Counted from the first letter of the stretch, positions 43,976-54,182 are shown. The stretch: 64,000 bases of DNA from JAGTVG01 sp964543195 (GCA_964543195.1 CAZIXF010000002.1:160919-224918); one strand, 5' to 3'. Translations and numbers: made by a program. Notes: generated by a model not told the origin, from the letters alone.

Positions 43976-44923
43976 ATGGATAATCAGTTTGCCGATGATG
44001 TAAGGGAGGGACTTTCTTCGGAACCAAAATTCCTTCACTCCAAATATTTTTATAATAAAAAAGGAGATGAAATTTTTCAGCAGATCATGGCCATGAAGGA
44101 ATATTACCTGACGGATTGCGAATATGAAATATTCGATGCGCAGAAGGATCAGATTTTGGATAGTTTTACCAAAGGAAAGAAAAAATTTGATCTGATTGAG
44201 TTTGGCGCCGGAGACGGATATAAGACCAAAGTATTGATCGAATATTTTTTATATAAAAAGGTCGACTTCACCTATATGCCGGTTGATATTTCCTGTAGTG
44301 TGCTGAACCTGCTGGAGGGAGCGCTGAAAAAAGAATTCAATGACCTTGAGATCAAACCCATCTGCGATGAATATTTCCATGCCCTGGAAGGGTTGAACCA
44401 AGTTGACCTGGATGATAAGGTGATCCTTTTCCTGGGTTCCAACATCGGGAATTTCCGTGGTGACAATGCCATTCCATTCCTGAAGCATATCGGGGCCTGC
44501 ATGAAGCCCGGTGATAAACTATTGATCGGCCTTGATCTGAAGAAGGATCCGGAGGTAATATTAAGGGCCTACAATGATCCGGGGGGAATTACCCGTGCAT
44601 TCAATTTTAACCTTCTTGACCGGATTAATGAGGAACTGGGGGCCGATTTCGATAAAAATAAATTCAAGCATTACCCCAGCTATAATGCTCAAACGGGAGA
44701 AACCATTAGCAGCCTGATCAGTCTCGAAACGCATTATGTATACATCAAGTCCTTAAATCAACGATTTCATTTTCAACAGTGGGAGCCTCTGTTTATGGAA
44801 ATCTCGCAGAAATACGATCTTCATGATATTGAGCGAATGGCCGAACGGTCCGGGTTCCGGGTAGAAAAGAATTTTTTTGATTCAAGGAATTATTTCACCG
44901 ATTCATTATGGGTTTTGAAATAA
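43976..44923 (+). CDS. egtD: EgtD-like L-histidine N-alpha-methyltransferase
   Basis: A 315-residue SAM-dependent methyltransferase that trimethylates histidine to hercynine. SKYFYNKKGDEIFQQIMAMKEYYLTDCEYEIF is the family N-terminal signature. DLIEFGAGDGYKTKVLI (about 60-76) is the SAM loop, YMPVDIS the second SAM contact, and LFLGSNIGNFRGDNA contains the Asn that contacts the histidine substrate in EgtD. It starts 19 nt after egtB. The length matches the family (about 320). Related enzymes of the same family that act on other amines cannot be fully excluded, but the EgtB neighbour supports histidine. Confidence 0.9.
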   Translation: MDNQFADDVREGLSSEPKFLHSKYFYNKKGDEIFQQIMAMKEYYLTDCEYEIFDAQKDQILDSFTKGKKKFDLIEFGAGDGYKTKVLIEYFLYKKVDFTYMPVDISCSVLNLLEGALKKEFNDLEIKPICDEYFHALEGLNQVDLDDKVILFLGSNIGNFRGDNAIPFLKHIGACMKPGDKLLIGLDLKKDPEVILRAYNDPGGITRAFNFNLLDRINEELGADFDKNKFKHYPSYNAQTGETISSLISLETHYVYIKSLNQRFHFQQWEPLFMEISQKYDLHDIERMAERSGFRVEKNFFDSRNYFTDSLWVLK

Positions 44924-44933
44924 TTCCGGCCCA

Positions 44934-45063
44934 ACCGTCACTCCGATTTATCCTCCGAAATGAAATGAAGGAAGAGGCGAAGCCGTTGGAGCCCCCAATC
45001 AGTACCGTCACTCCGATTTATCCACTAAAATGAAAAGAAGGAGGAGGCGAAACCGCGGGAGTC
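44934..45063. repeat. two imperfect direct repeats of about 60 bp, 70 bp apart
   Basis: Copies begin ACCGTCACTCCGATTTATCC at 44934 and 45004, and both continue through a GAGGCGAA-CCG core. They differ at about ten positions. They lie just after egtD in the otherwise empty 382-bp gap. Confidence 0.85.
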
Positions 45064-45305
45064 TCCTGGTCAAGTATTCCGTTACCTCAGCAGAAGATTC
45101 CCACATCGCCGTCTCCGGCTCTTCCACTGAATGTTTTTTTTCATCCTTAATGACGGATTTGGGATAAAATAATGAATAGAGACCCTTATATATAGATTAT
45201 CGGTCTATTGGTTCAATAATTGAGAAGAATTCCAATAAAAATGAAAAAAACTTTCCGATTGTATTTAACTCGGATTATTTTTTACTATATATTCAATAAC
45301 TTGAT

Positions 45306-46397
45306 ATGCTTTCAGACATTCCTCAAAACATTGATTTACGTAAACTGAGAAAGAAAGGGAAACCCTTCAACATAAAGGCGTGGTTACGGAAAAAGTTGAA
45401 CTGGATCAATTTTCCATTCATAAGTGCTTACAGGGGATTTGGCGATGAAAAGATACTTCATGTATACGGACATGTATTCAAATCCATGTATTGGATATCC
45501 GAAAGGCAGCGGAAAAACATTATCGTAAATGGTTTACGTATGCTGAAACGCTTTCTCATGAAACCCATGCCGGATGCCGAAGTGGAACTCCAGGTAGGTA
45601 ATAATAGATACACCACGACCTCTGATTCACGGGGATATTATACTTTCGAGGTTCCCAATCCGGGATTCGGATATGGATGGCATGATTACCGGGTAAAACT
45701 GATTAATCTCCCTGAGGCATATGAAGATGAGGAGATCAAGGTTGTGGAAGAGATCCTTATACCCCAAAGGTCTGAATATGCCTTCATTTCTGATATTGAT
45801 GATACCTTTGTGGTTTCTCACAGCACCAAATTTTTTAGAAAGATCTATAACCTGCTTACCAAGAATGTGGAAGCCAGAAAAACTTTTAAAGGGGTGGTGG
45901 ATCATTATCGACGGCTTATGGAAGGCCTGGATCCGAAGATGCCCAATCCCTTCTTTTATGTTTCGAGTAGTGAGTGGAATCTTTATGACTTCATTGTTGA
46001 ATTCTGTGAGATCAACAAATTGCCAAAAGGGGTTTTCTTACTCCAGGATCTTAAAGCGGGACTCAGGGAACTCATGAAACAATCCGGGGGTGATCACCGG
46101 CATAAAGAAATTAAGATCAAAAAGATCATACAAACATTTCCGGAACATAAATTTGTTTTGCTGGGAGACAGCGGACAACGTGATCCTGAGATTTATTATA
46201 ATGTAGCCAGGGAATTTCCGGATAAGATTGTGGCTGTATATATCCGGAGTGTGAGCAAGAGAAAAAGTAAACGTTTAAAAAGAATAGGAAATGAGATGAA
46301 GAAGAAAAATATTGATTTTGTGTGTTTTAAGGATAGTCACGATGCACTGGAACATTCGGAGCTGATCCTTTTTAAAGAGAGGGATAAAATACACTGA
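45306..46397 (+). CDS. App1-type (DUF2183) phosphatidate phosphatase-like protein
   Basis: A 363-residue protein. An immunoglobulin-like N-terminal region is followed by a HAD-like domain with the DxDxT nucleophile motif in ISDIDDTFVVSHS (about 163-175). YVSSSEWNLYDFIVEFCE gives the Ser/Thr of motif II, and FVLLGDSGQRDPEIY the acidic motif IV. This is the arrangement of yeast App1 and its bacterial DUF2183 relatives, which dephosphorylate phosphatidate. There is no signal peptide, so it is probably cytosolic or membrane-associated. It stands alone between the direct repeats and the TamB operon. Confidence 0.85.
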   Translation: MLSDIPQNIDLRKLRKKGKPFNIKAWLRKKLNWINFPFISAYRGFGDEKILHVYGHVFKSMYWISERQRKNIIVNGLRMLKRFLMKPMPDAEVELQVGNNRYTTTSDSRGYYTFEVPNPGFGYGWHDYRVKLINLPEAYEDEEIKVVEEILIPQRSEYAFISDIDDTFVVSHSTKFFRKIYNLLTKNVEARKTFKGVVDHYRRLMEGLDPKMPNPFFYVSSSEWNLYDFIVEFCEINKLPKGVFLLQDLKAGLRELMKQSGGDHRHKEIKIKKIIQTFPEHKFVLLGDSGQRDPEIYYNVAREFPDKIVAVYIRSVSKRKSKRLKRIGNEMKKKNIDFVCFKDSHDALEHSELILFKERDKIH

Positions 46398-46599
46398 AAT
46401 AACTATATTTTCTTATAGTATTTTCCTGTCAATCCTGATTACCCAGCGTTCGCCGATCGTATCTTTTTTATAAACATGTGGATTTTTTTCCACAAATGAG
46501 TAAGTTATTGACCGGAGTCAGCAAATTATCCAATTGTATTGCTGATTTAGAGCTGGAATGGTTCTCGCATATGAGTTATTGCGTTTATTGGATGGAATT

Positions 46600-46716
46600 A
46601 TGCTTAAAAGATTAAAAAAAAGAATTCGACGGATAGTTATAATAATGCTTACCATCCAGGTGTTAACATTTCTGGTAACATTGATTATTCTGCTGTTTGT
46701 TCTAAATACCCATTGA
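46600..46716 (+). CDS. putative 38-residue single-TM peptide upstream of tamB
   Basis: ATG at 46600, TGA at 46714. It reads MLKRLKKRIRRIVIIMLTIQ then a leucine- and valine-rich helix ending FVLNTH. The basic N-terminus followed by a single hydrophobic helix is a plausible inner-membrane peptide. It ends 4 nt before the GTG start of tamB, suggesting coupling. No homologue is known to me; it could equally be chance. Confidence 0.35.
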   Translation: MLKRLKKRIRRIVIIMLTIQVLTFLVTLIILLFVLNTH

Positions 46717-46720
46717 TAAG

Positions 46721-49700
46721 GTGGTAAAAATTAAATCAGAAAATATAGTTATACGGTTTTTTATCAGACCGGCCATCTGGATAATTGGGATTGTTTTCAG
46801 TCTGGTTTTGCTTGCGCTTATCCTGGTTAATTTCACTTCGATTCAAAACAAAATAGTCGACAGGGTGGAACGAGAGCTGCAAGGCCGGACCGGGGCCCAG
46901 GTTCGGATAGAGAGGTTTGCTATGTACATGCCTCACGCAGTTTCTTTGAAAGGAGTATATGCGGAAGATGCCAAGAGCGATACCTTAATTTATATCGGTC
47001 GGTTGCATGTCAGCACCAACCTGTTTGACCTTCTTCACAGGACCATCACGCTGAACAGGGTAGGTATAGCCAATGCCAGGCTTAACTTGAGGCGGCAAGA
47101 GAATTCGGAAAATTATAATTATCAGTTTATCATCGATTCATTATCCGGGGAGGCTAAAAAACCTGAGACAAAAGCACCATGGAATTTTACCATCAACCGG
47201 GTCAGGCTGAATGATGTCCATTTTGTTTATGACGACCGGTTGAAAAAGCAATATGGGAATTTCATTATTGGTGATTTGGGAGTTTCCATGAACCGGCTCG
47301 ATCTGACCCGGCTGGATCTGGATGCGGCTGAAATTAATCTTGATAATAGTGATATTTTTTACAGCCGGTACGGACCATCTGAGAGCACGGATGACGATTT
47401 CATGGAAAATAAAGACAAATCCCCCAAATTCAATATCGAGGTTGATGAAATCAGTTTGTCAAAGAATATGGTTGAATATCATGACTCTGTTTCCAATATG
47501 ATGCTCAGTCTCAGCATGGGCAATCTTTCTCTTTCGGAAGGGAAGTTAAACCTCGACGAACAGCTGATCGATGCTTCGGAATTCCTGTTGAATGAAAGCA
47601 ACGTTATCTATGAGAAATATCCATCAGCAGAAAAGAACAGCCAAATGGAAGATGCCACCAGGAATGAATCTTCAGAATGGCGTTTCCGTCTGAAAGATCT
47701 TCAGCTTGACCATAACTCCATCCGGTATGATGACAACCGGTTTGGCCGGGCGGCCAGGGGAATGGATATGAATCACTTCGAAGTGAAAATTGTAAGGTCC
47801 GGTATACAGAACATCAGGTTTGATTCGCTCCTAGTGGCTGACATAACCGAATTCAGCATCATTGAAAAGGATGGGATCCATGTCGAGGAACTCAGCGGTA
47901 ATTTATCCTATTCGAAAGACAGGATCGAAGTGAGCGATTTTTATTTCAAAACACCTGCTTCCCGTATCGAAGCTGAAAAAGTAACAGCCGGCAATTTCAG
48001 TACCATCGGGAAAATGGATGCGGTTATAAACCTGACCGGATCAGTTAACACGAATGACCTGACTTATATCATTCCCTCGATCCGGAAACACCTTCATGGA
48101 ATCAAAAATGTCAGCCTTAACGCCGCGGCTTCCAAGACCGACCAATTGATTTCTTTGAAAAAGTTGGATCTGAATACAGGAGGACTCCGGATAAATGCCC
48201 GCGGAACAGTTTCAGAATGGACGGATCTTAAGAAGCTGAAAGCCGATTCGGTTCAGATAAAGCTTCGCACAGGCAGATCAGCCCTGATCTCATTAATGCC
48301 CCCGGAAATATTACCGGAAGGATTAACGTATCCTGAAGATATTTCCCTGAACCTCAATGTGTCAGGTAAAATAGACAGCCTGGAAGGAATTATGGAGCTC
48401 AATACCTCCCTGGGTGGGATCGATTCCAGGTTCACACAGGGCAGTTCCGTGCCGGGTGATTCGATACAGTTGCGTGGTCATGTAAGTATTAAAGAAGTAC
48501 GGTTGGATACAATCCTGGGAAATCCGGATCTGGGAGAAGTCACGGCCGGTTTTGATGTTTCGGCCAGGGGCAATTCCATAAAGGATCTTTCCTATCAGGT
48601 TGATGGAGCCATTCAAAGTTTTGGATACAGGGATTTTATATATAAAGATCTTGAATTGAGTTCGGATATTGAATATCCCCATGTTAAACTCCGCCTCTCG
48701 GCAGATCAACCTGAAATTGTATTTAATTTTGATGGTGAGGCACATATCATGGATTCCTTCCCATCGGTAGCCTTTCGTCTGGATCTGGAGAAAGCCGATT
48801 TTGATGCATTGAATATCGGTCCTTCAAATTTATTTGTACAAGGACTGGTGGATGCCGATATCGATTCTATTCAAATCGGTCGGTTGAACGGTACGCTTGA
48901 CATTAAAGATGTGGCTATACTGAAAGGGGAGGAGTTATATGAGGTCGATTCGCTGTTGCTGATATCGGTCGATCAGCAGGATGAATCCCGCATCAGTATT
49001 GAATCCGACATTTTAAGTTTTCAGTTGAATGGAAATGTACCTGTGTTAAAAATACCTTCGGTAATGACAGGTTTTGCCAATCGCTATCTCGATAAAACCG
49101 GAGCAAAGCAGGCATCGGATACCTCCTACTGGTTAAATTTCAATCTTGATCTCCACCGGCATGATATCTTAACGGACGTGCTCATTCCTCCCTTACAACG
49201 GTTGGATATAGAAAGATTTGAAGGGAATTTCGATGAGTCGGAGGATCTGTTGCGTATTGATATAGATGTGCCTGAGGTTCAGTATGGATCTATCACCCTT
49301 AATTCATTGACAGCAAGGGTGGAATCGGGACCGGACCGGATCGACGGTCAGTTACTGCTGAATGAACTGAGGAGGGGTGATGTTTCTGTTTCCGGAATAA
49401 AAATGAAGGTGGCAACAATAGAAAGCAGGGTCAGGACCTCATTTGAGATACCCAGGGATGATACGACCTTTCTACTTCTTACTACGGACTTCTTCAGGGA
49501 AGATGAACGGCTTTCGCTTCATGTGGTTGAAGACAGCCTTTATCTCAATGGCAGGCACTGGAGAGTAAATCCGGATAACCGGTTACGGTTTGGCACACCT
49601 CTACTGGCTGAAAATTTTGAATTTTCCTATTCTGATCAGACAATCGGGATCAGGAATGCTCAAAACGACAACAGGGATTCAGTGGTCGTGATAGAGATCA

Positions 49701-51628
49701 GTAATTTTAGGCTGGCTGCCCTCGGCGATATTTTTGATCTGAAAAATCCACTTTTTAACGGATTGCTCAATCTGGCGTTTACCTTTGAACCCGGGGTTGA
49801 ATATCCTTCAGGTAACCTTGGCATCAGCAATTTAACCTATAAAGGCACCAGGCTGGGAGATCTTTCCTCCGGATTCAGGAAGATTGATTACGGTATTAAT
49901 CTGGATATGGAATTAAGCGCCGGGGAAGGGTTACTGACCGTTAAAGGTGATTTTTTACCAGAATCCGGCAACGAACTCGATCTTACGGCTGATTTCCGGA
50001 ATTTCAATCTGACTGCGCTGAAGCCCATAACAGATCCGGTGATGAAATCCTTTAAAGGACAGGTTGATGGAGGCCTTATCATCACAGGAAACACATCATA
50101 TCCAGGGATAAATGGCGATCTTCAATTGAATGATATTGAGGCTTTTCCCTTTTATTTGAATACAGGGCTTTATATTAATAATGAAACCGTTCGATTCAGG
50201 GGAGATGAGATCCGGTTTGATAGTTTCAGGATTCTTGATGCCAATGAAAGTGAAGCACTCCTGGGCGGGGTGGTGAATACTGATAATTTCAGTGGCATTG
50301 ATCTGGACCTGACGTTTAACTCAAATAATTTCCGGGTATTTGATACCGAAGAAGCCGGTGATAATATTTTTTATGGTAAGGTGATCGTTTCGAGTGACCT
50401 GTTGATCAGGGGATCGCCGCAATTATTGCAGGTAGAAGGTAATTCTACATTAAATAACGGCAGCGAGGTGAATATCGTGGTACCGGGAGCTACAGGAGAG
50501 GTCATAGAACGGGAAGGATTGGTAAATTTTATTGACCGGAGCGAGTCGGCCGATCCTTTTTTCGAGGAAGTAGAAAAAATTTCCCGCGATACTGCACAGC
50601 AGACAATCGAAGGACTTGATATCCAGGCAAACGTGGAAATAAATCAAAACACGAAGTTAACCCTGATAATTGATAAGCGAACAGGAGACCATCTTAGTTT
50701 GCAGGGTACGGGTAATTTTTCATTTCGGCTCAGGCCCGGAGGGAATGTGAACCTTACCGGAAGATATAACATAAATGATGGTCAGTATTCACTTAATTTT
50801 CACCAGGTGGTTAAACGCAGGTTCAGTATTCTCAGTGGTAGTTTTATTCAGTGGACGGGGAATCCGACCACGGCGCGACTTGAGATTGATGCTCAATACG
50901 CGCTAGAGACTCAGGTGCCGGTAACAGATGTCCGTGAACGATTGCCTTTTAATGTAAATCTCAACATCGGGGGCGAACTCCTTTCACCGGAACTGAATTT
51001 CAGCATCCGGATGCCGGAGGATGCACGGCAACAACACGGTCAGGTGGCGGCATATATTAATGATATCAACCGGAATGAATCGGAACTCAACAAGCAGGTC
51101 ATGTCACTGATCTTGTTCAAGAGCTTTTGGGCCGGACAGAAGGCATCGGATGACAGGGGATTGGGTCTGACCTCTACTGCCCGGACCAGCCTGAGCCGGT
51201 TTTTAACCCAGCAACTTAACCGGTTGTCGACCGGCGTGGAAGGTTTAAACATAAATCTCAATCTCGAATCCTATGAAAGACAGACTGAAGAACAGACAAG
51301 AGAAGCGGTAACGAACCTGGAAGTGGGATTGTCCCAGTCACTGTTCAATGAAAGAATGACGATCAAGGTTTCCGGAGATGTTTATCTGGAAAGAGCCCAG
51401 TCACGGTCCCGCGATATGCTCGACTATGCCGATGACGTATCCATTGAATATAAATTGACCCCGGGTGGCAATCTGCAACTGGTCGGGTTCAGGGAAAATG
51501 AATTTGATGGACTTTCACAGGGTGAAATTACCCGGACCGGGATCGGGGTCATTTATGTTGAGGATTATGATAATCTCCGGGAGTTATTCCGGAAAGCAAA
51601 GGAAAATAAAAAGAAGAAAGAGGATTAG
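46721..51628 (+). CDS. tamB: TamB-like translocation/assembly module protein (DUF490)
   Basis: A 1635-residue AsmA-superfamily protein starting at GTG 46721. One N-terminal TM helix (about 18-38) anchors it to the inner membrane. A very long repetitive beta-strand region with alternating hydrophobics then spans the periplasm, as expected for a lipid-conducting groove. The C-terminal DUF490-type domain includes SLQGTGNFSFRLRPGGNVNLTGRYNI and LSGSFIQWTGNPTTARLEIDA, and ends with a Lys-rich tail (RKAKENKKKKED). The tamL gene starts 5 nt later. The pair is expected to help insert outer-membrane proteins and move phospholipid. The GTG start is supported by the absence of an ATG before the anchor helix and by the adjacent small frame. 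Confidence 0.9.
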   Translation: MVKIKSENIVIRFFIRPAIWIIGIVFSLVLLALILVNFTSIQNKIVDRVERELQGRTGAQVRIERFAMYMPHAVSLKGVYAEDAKSDTLIYIGRLHVSTNLFDLLHRTITLNRVGIANARLNLRRQENSENYNYQFIIDSLSGEAKKPETKAPWNFTINRVRLNDVHFVYDDRLKKQYGNFIIGDLGVSMNRLDLTRLDLDAAEINLDNSDIFYSRYGPSESTDDDFMENKDKSPKFNIEVDEISLSKNMVEYHDSVSNMMLSLSMGNLSLSEGKLNLDEQLIDASEFLLNESNVIYEKYPSAEKNSQMEDATRNESSEWRFRLKDLQLDHNSIRYDDNRFGRAARGMDMNHFEVKIVRSGIQNIRFDSLLVADITEFSIIEKDGIHVEELSGNLSYSKDRIEVSDFYFKTPASRIEAEKVTAGNFSTIGKMDAVINLTGSVNTNDLTYIIPSIRKHLHGIKNVSLNAAASKTDQLISLKKLDLNTGGLRINARGTVSEWTDLKKLKADSVQIKLRTGRSALISLMPPEILPEGLTYPEDISLNLNVSGKIDSLEGIMELNTSLGGIDSRFTQGSSVPGDSIQLRGHVSIKEVRLDTILGNPDLGEVTAGFDVSARGNSIKDLSYQVDGAIQSFGYRDFIYKDLELSSDIEYPHVKLRLSADQPEIVFNFDGEAHIMDSFPSVAFRLDLEKADFDALNIGPSNLFVQGLVDADIDSIQIGRLNGTLDIKDVAILKGEELYEVDSLLLISVDQQDESRISIESDILSFQLNGNVPVLKIPSVMTGFANRYLDKTGAKQASDTSYWLNFNLDLHRHDILTDVLIPPLQRLDIERFEGNFDESEDLLRIDIDVPEVQYGSITLNSLTARVESGPDRIDGQLLLNELRRGDVSVSGIKMKVATIESRVRTSFEIPRDDTTFLLLTTDFFREDERLSLHVVEDSLYLNGRHWRVNPDNRLRFGTPLLAENFEFSYSDQTIGIRNAQNDNRDSVVVIEISNFRLAALGDIFDLKNPLFNGLLNLAFTFEPGVEYPSGNLGISNLTYKGTRLGDLSSGFRKIDYGINLDMELSAGEGLLTVKGDFLPESGNELDLTADFRNFNLTALKPITDPVMKSFKGQVDGGLIITGNTSYPGINGDLQLNDIEAFPFYLNTGLYINNETVRFRGDEIRFDSFRILDANESEALLGGVVNTDNFSGIDLDLTFNSNNFRVFDTEEAGDNIFYGKVIVSSDLLIRGSPQLLQVEGNSTLNNGSEVNIVVPGATGEVIEREGLVNFIDRSESADPFFEEVEKISRDTAQQTIEGLDIQANVEINQNTKLTLIIDKRTGDHLSLQGTGNFSFRLRPGGNVNLTGRYNINDGQYSLNFHQVVKRRFSILSGSFIQWTGNPTTARLEIDAQYALETQVPVTDVRERLPFNVNLNIGGELLSPELNFSIRMPEDARQQHGQVAAYINDINRNESELNKQVMSLILFKSFWAGQKASDDRGLGLTSTARTSLSRFLTQQLNRLSTGVEGLNINLNLESYERQTEEQTREAVTNLEVGLSQSLFNERMTIKVSGDVYLERAQSRSRDMLDYADDVSIEYKLTPGGNLQLVGFRENEFDGLSQGEITRTGIGVIYVEDYDNLRELFRKAKENKKKKED

Positions 51629-51633
51629 ATGGC

Positions 51634-53946
51634 ATGAAATGGAGTTATCACTATATCAGCCTGATGATTCTGGCCGTTCTCTTTTTCAGTTGTACGGGCA
51701 CCAAGCGGCTTCCTGATGATAAAAGACTGTATACCGGGGCCAAAATCGAATTCGAGGATAAATCAATAGAAGATTACAATAAAGTTAAAAATTCATTGAA
51801 GGGATTGCTTGTGCCGGAACCCAATGCCGCAATTTTCGGTCAACGACCCAGATTGTGGATTTATAATCTGATGGGTGAGGTGAAAAAGGAAAAGGGGATA
51901 AAGCACTGGTTGAAAAACAAGATTGGTGAACCTCCCGTGTATTTTGAAGATGTAAAACCGGAAACTATATCCGAACAGTTGAATTACCGGCTTGTCAACA
52001 AAGGATATTTCAACGGAGATGTATCTTCCCGGCTGAAAGAAAAAAAGAAAAAGATTTCTGTGATTTACCAAATCCGGCCGGGCGAAGTTTCTGTGATCCG
52101 GAACTTAGTCTATCCTGACAGCACAAATCGCTTGAATAAGATAATTGCCTTTCAGAAGCCCTACAGCCTGGTGAAACCCGGTCACCGGTTCGATCTGGAG
52201 GTAATGGAAAATGAACGTCAGCGATTAGAAAAGGTAGTGCAGGATAGCGGGTACTATTTTTTCTATAACCGCCTGCTTACATTTGATGCGGATACCACGG
52301 TCGGGGACCATGAAGTGGATCTAATACTACGGAAAAAGGATGGTCTGCCACCAATGGCCTTGAAACGGCATAAGATCAGTGAGATAGAAATTCTTTCGGG
52401 GTATTCTTCCAGGGTCAAAACAGATCGTGATCCGGTATTGATCGACAGCATGCAATATTATCTCGATCCTGAGGAGATTCGGGCCCGGCCGGTAGTAAAT
52501 GCCATTAAATTCAAGGTAGGGAGATATTATTCGAGGGAGGATGAAAATGTGACGCTTAACCGGTTGGCCGGGATGGGTGTTTTCAGATATATTAATATTA
52601 ATTTTGATGAGGATACGGTAAACCGGTATCTTCGGGCCCGGATCAACCTGGCTCCATATAAAAGAAAATCCATCCGGGCTCAGTTAAATGCCGTTTCTAA
52701 ATCCAATAATTTTGTAGGACCGTTTTTAACACTCTCGTTTTTGAACAGAAATTTTCTGGGAGGTGCCGAACAGTTCCGGGTATCTTTAAATTCCGGGATC
52801 GAAACCCAGATAAATGCACTGCAGCAGCAACCCCTGAACTCTTATGAAATTGGTTTGAATACATCGTTGGTGGTTCCCAGATTTATCGTACCCTTTGAGG
52901 TGAATGAACAGGAAAGCAGTTTTGATCTCGAGACCCGGTTCATGGTGGGTGGCCGGTCTCAAAAACGAGTAGGTTTTTTCAACCTGCTATCTCTCGACCT
53001 GAGGACAGGCTATCATGCCAACAGGCGGTTGATCCACAGGTATGAACTCTATCCCGTGAACATAAATTTTTTAAAACTGATCAATACATCCCCTGAATTT
53101 GAAGAACGCCTTGAAAACAGCCGTTTGCTTCGCAATGCCTATCAGGAGCAGTTTATTATGGGAGGGCGCTATTCCTTTTATTATAATTCCAGGCATGTAG
53201 AAAAACAGTTTACCGATCTTAACAATTCATATTTCAACGTGAATTTAAATACATCGGGCAACCTGATCCGGTTGACCCAACAAACGCTGCATAATGTAGG
53301 CAAAGAAGGGGTCCCGGCTGTATATAAGATAGGAGAGTTGCCCTATGCCCAGTTTGTCAAGGTGGATTTCGATTACCGGTATTACAGGAGGATCGACATC
53401 AGGAACCGGCTGGCAACCCGGTTAATCATCGGTGCAGGATATGCCTATGGAAATTCGGAAAGCCTTCCCTATACCCATCAGTTTGCCGTAGGCGGAACGA
53501 ATAGTCTGCGGGCATTCAGGCCCAGGTCGGTAGGACCGGGTGAATATATTATTCCTGATTCTGTGCTGCAAAGCAATGCCTTTCTGGATCAGACGGCTGA
53601 TATCAAGCTGGAAATGAACATCGAATACAGGTTCGACCTGTATAAAAAACTCAAAGGAGCTGTTTTTGTGGATGCAGGCAATATCTGGACGATTCGTGAG
53701 GATGAAAGCCGTCCGGGTGGCCGGTTTCATTTAAATGAATTTTATAAACAGATTGCCCTCGGGACCGGGCTGGGTATCCGGTATGATCTCGATTTCCTTA
53801 TTCTCCGGCTCGATGTGGCCACTCCTCTAAGGATACCTTATGGTCCGGAAGACGAGCGCTGGGTGATCGATGAGATCGCCATTGATAAAAAGAGCTGGAG
53901 GCAGCAGCGTTTGATCTGGAATGTGGCGATTGGTTATCCTTTCTGA
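51634..53946 (+). CDS. tamL: TamL-like BamA-superfamily outer-membrane lipoprotein
   Basis: A 770-residue outer-membrane protein with a lipoprotein signal (ILAVLFFSCTG, Cys 20), unlike proteobacterial TamA. POTRA-like repeats occupy about 25-320 (for example SEQLNYRLVNKGYFNGDVSS and INLAPYKRKSIRAQLNAVS). The C-terminal 16-strand barrel has HQFAVGGTNSLRAFRPRSVGPGEY, corresponding to the conserved lid loop with RG/F motif, and ends IWNVAIGYPF with the C-terminal Phe. It is the outer-membrane half of the TAM system with the TamB protein encoded 5 nt upstream. Lipidated TamA homologues are characteristic of Bacteroidota. Confidence 0.9.
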   Translation: MKWSYHYISLMILAVLFFSCTGTKRLPDDKRLYTGAKIEFEDKSIEDYNKVKNSLKGLLVPEPNAAIFGQRPRLWIYNLMGEVKKEKGIKHWLKNKIGEPPVYFEDVKPETISEQLNYRLVNKGYFNGDVSSRLKEKKKKISVIYQIRPGEVSVIRNLVYPDSTNRLNKIIAFQKPYSLVKPGHRFDLEVMENERQRLEKVVQDSGYYFFYNRLLTFDADTTVGDHEVDLILRKKDGLPPMALKRHKISEIEILSGYSSRVKTDRDPVLIDSMQYYLDPEEIRARPVVNAIKFKVGRYYSREDENVTLNRLAGMGVFRYININFDEDTVNRYLRARINLAPYKRKSIRAQLNAVSKSNNFVGPFLTLSFLNRNFLGGAEQFRVSLNSGIETQINALQQQPLNSYEIGLNTSLVVPRFIVPFEVNEQESSFDLETRFMVGGRSQKRVGFFNLLSLDLRTGYHANRRLIHRYELYPVNINFLKLINTSPEFEERLENSRLLRNAYQEQFIMGGRYSFYYNSRHVEKQFTDLNNSYFNVNLNTSGNLIRLTQQTLHNVGKEGVPAVYKIGELPYAQFVKVDFDYRYYRRIDIRNRLATRLIIGAGYAYGNSESLPYTHQFAVGGTNSLRAFRPRSVGPGEYIIPDSVLQSNAFLDQTADIKLEMNIEYRFDLYKKLKGAVFVDAGNIWTIREDESRPGGRFHLNEFYKQIALGTGLGIRYDLDFLILRLDVATPLRIPYGPEDERWVIDEIAIDKKSWRQQRLIWNVAIGYPF

Positions 53947-54104
53947 TGAACTGGCGGGCATTTCGGGGACTTATGCAAAGTAAAATCACTATAAGGGGTG
54001 GCTGTGAAAGTCCAATTATAAGGATCATGTAATTCCAATGAGGATGTCTCATTTTATGACTTAAGATCAGGGATCTGTCTCGATCTAACTCATCGTAGAA
54101 AAAC

Positions 54105-54182
54105 AAACTCACCGTATGACTTGAAGTCTGAAACTCACTGTTTGACTTGAAGTCTGAAACTCATCATATAACTCGAAGTCAT
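54105..54182. repeat. 26-bp tandem repeat, three contiguous copies
   Basis: Units start at 54105, 54131 and 54157, each opening AAACTCA and carrying CTTGAAGTC or CTCGAAGTC. They are contiguous, with no spacers. Inverted ACTCATCGTA/TACGATGAGT flanks the set. The rest of 53947-54380 holds nothing else I can support. Confidence 0.85.

Noticed and set aside
54105..54182. 26-bp repeats as a CRISPR array
   Set aside because: The units are contiguous with no spacers, so they are a plain tandem repeat.
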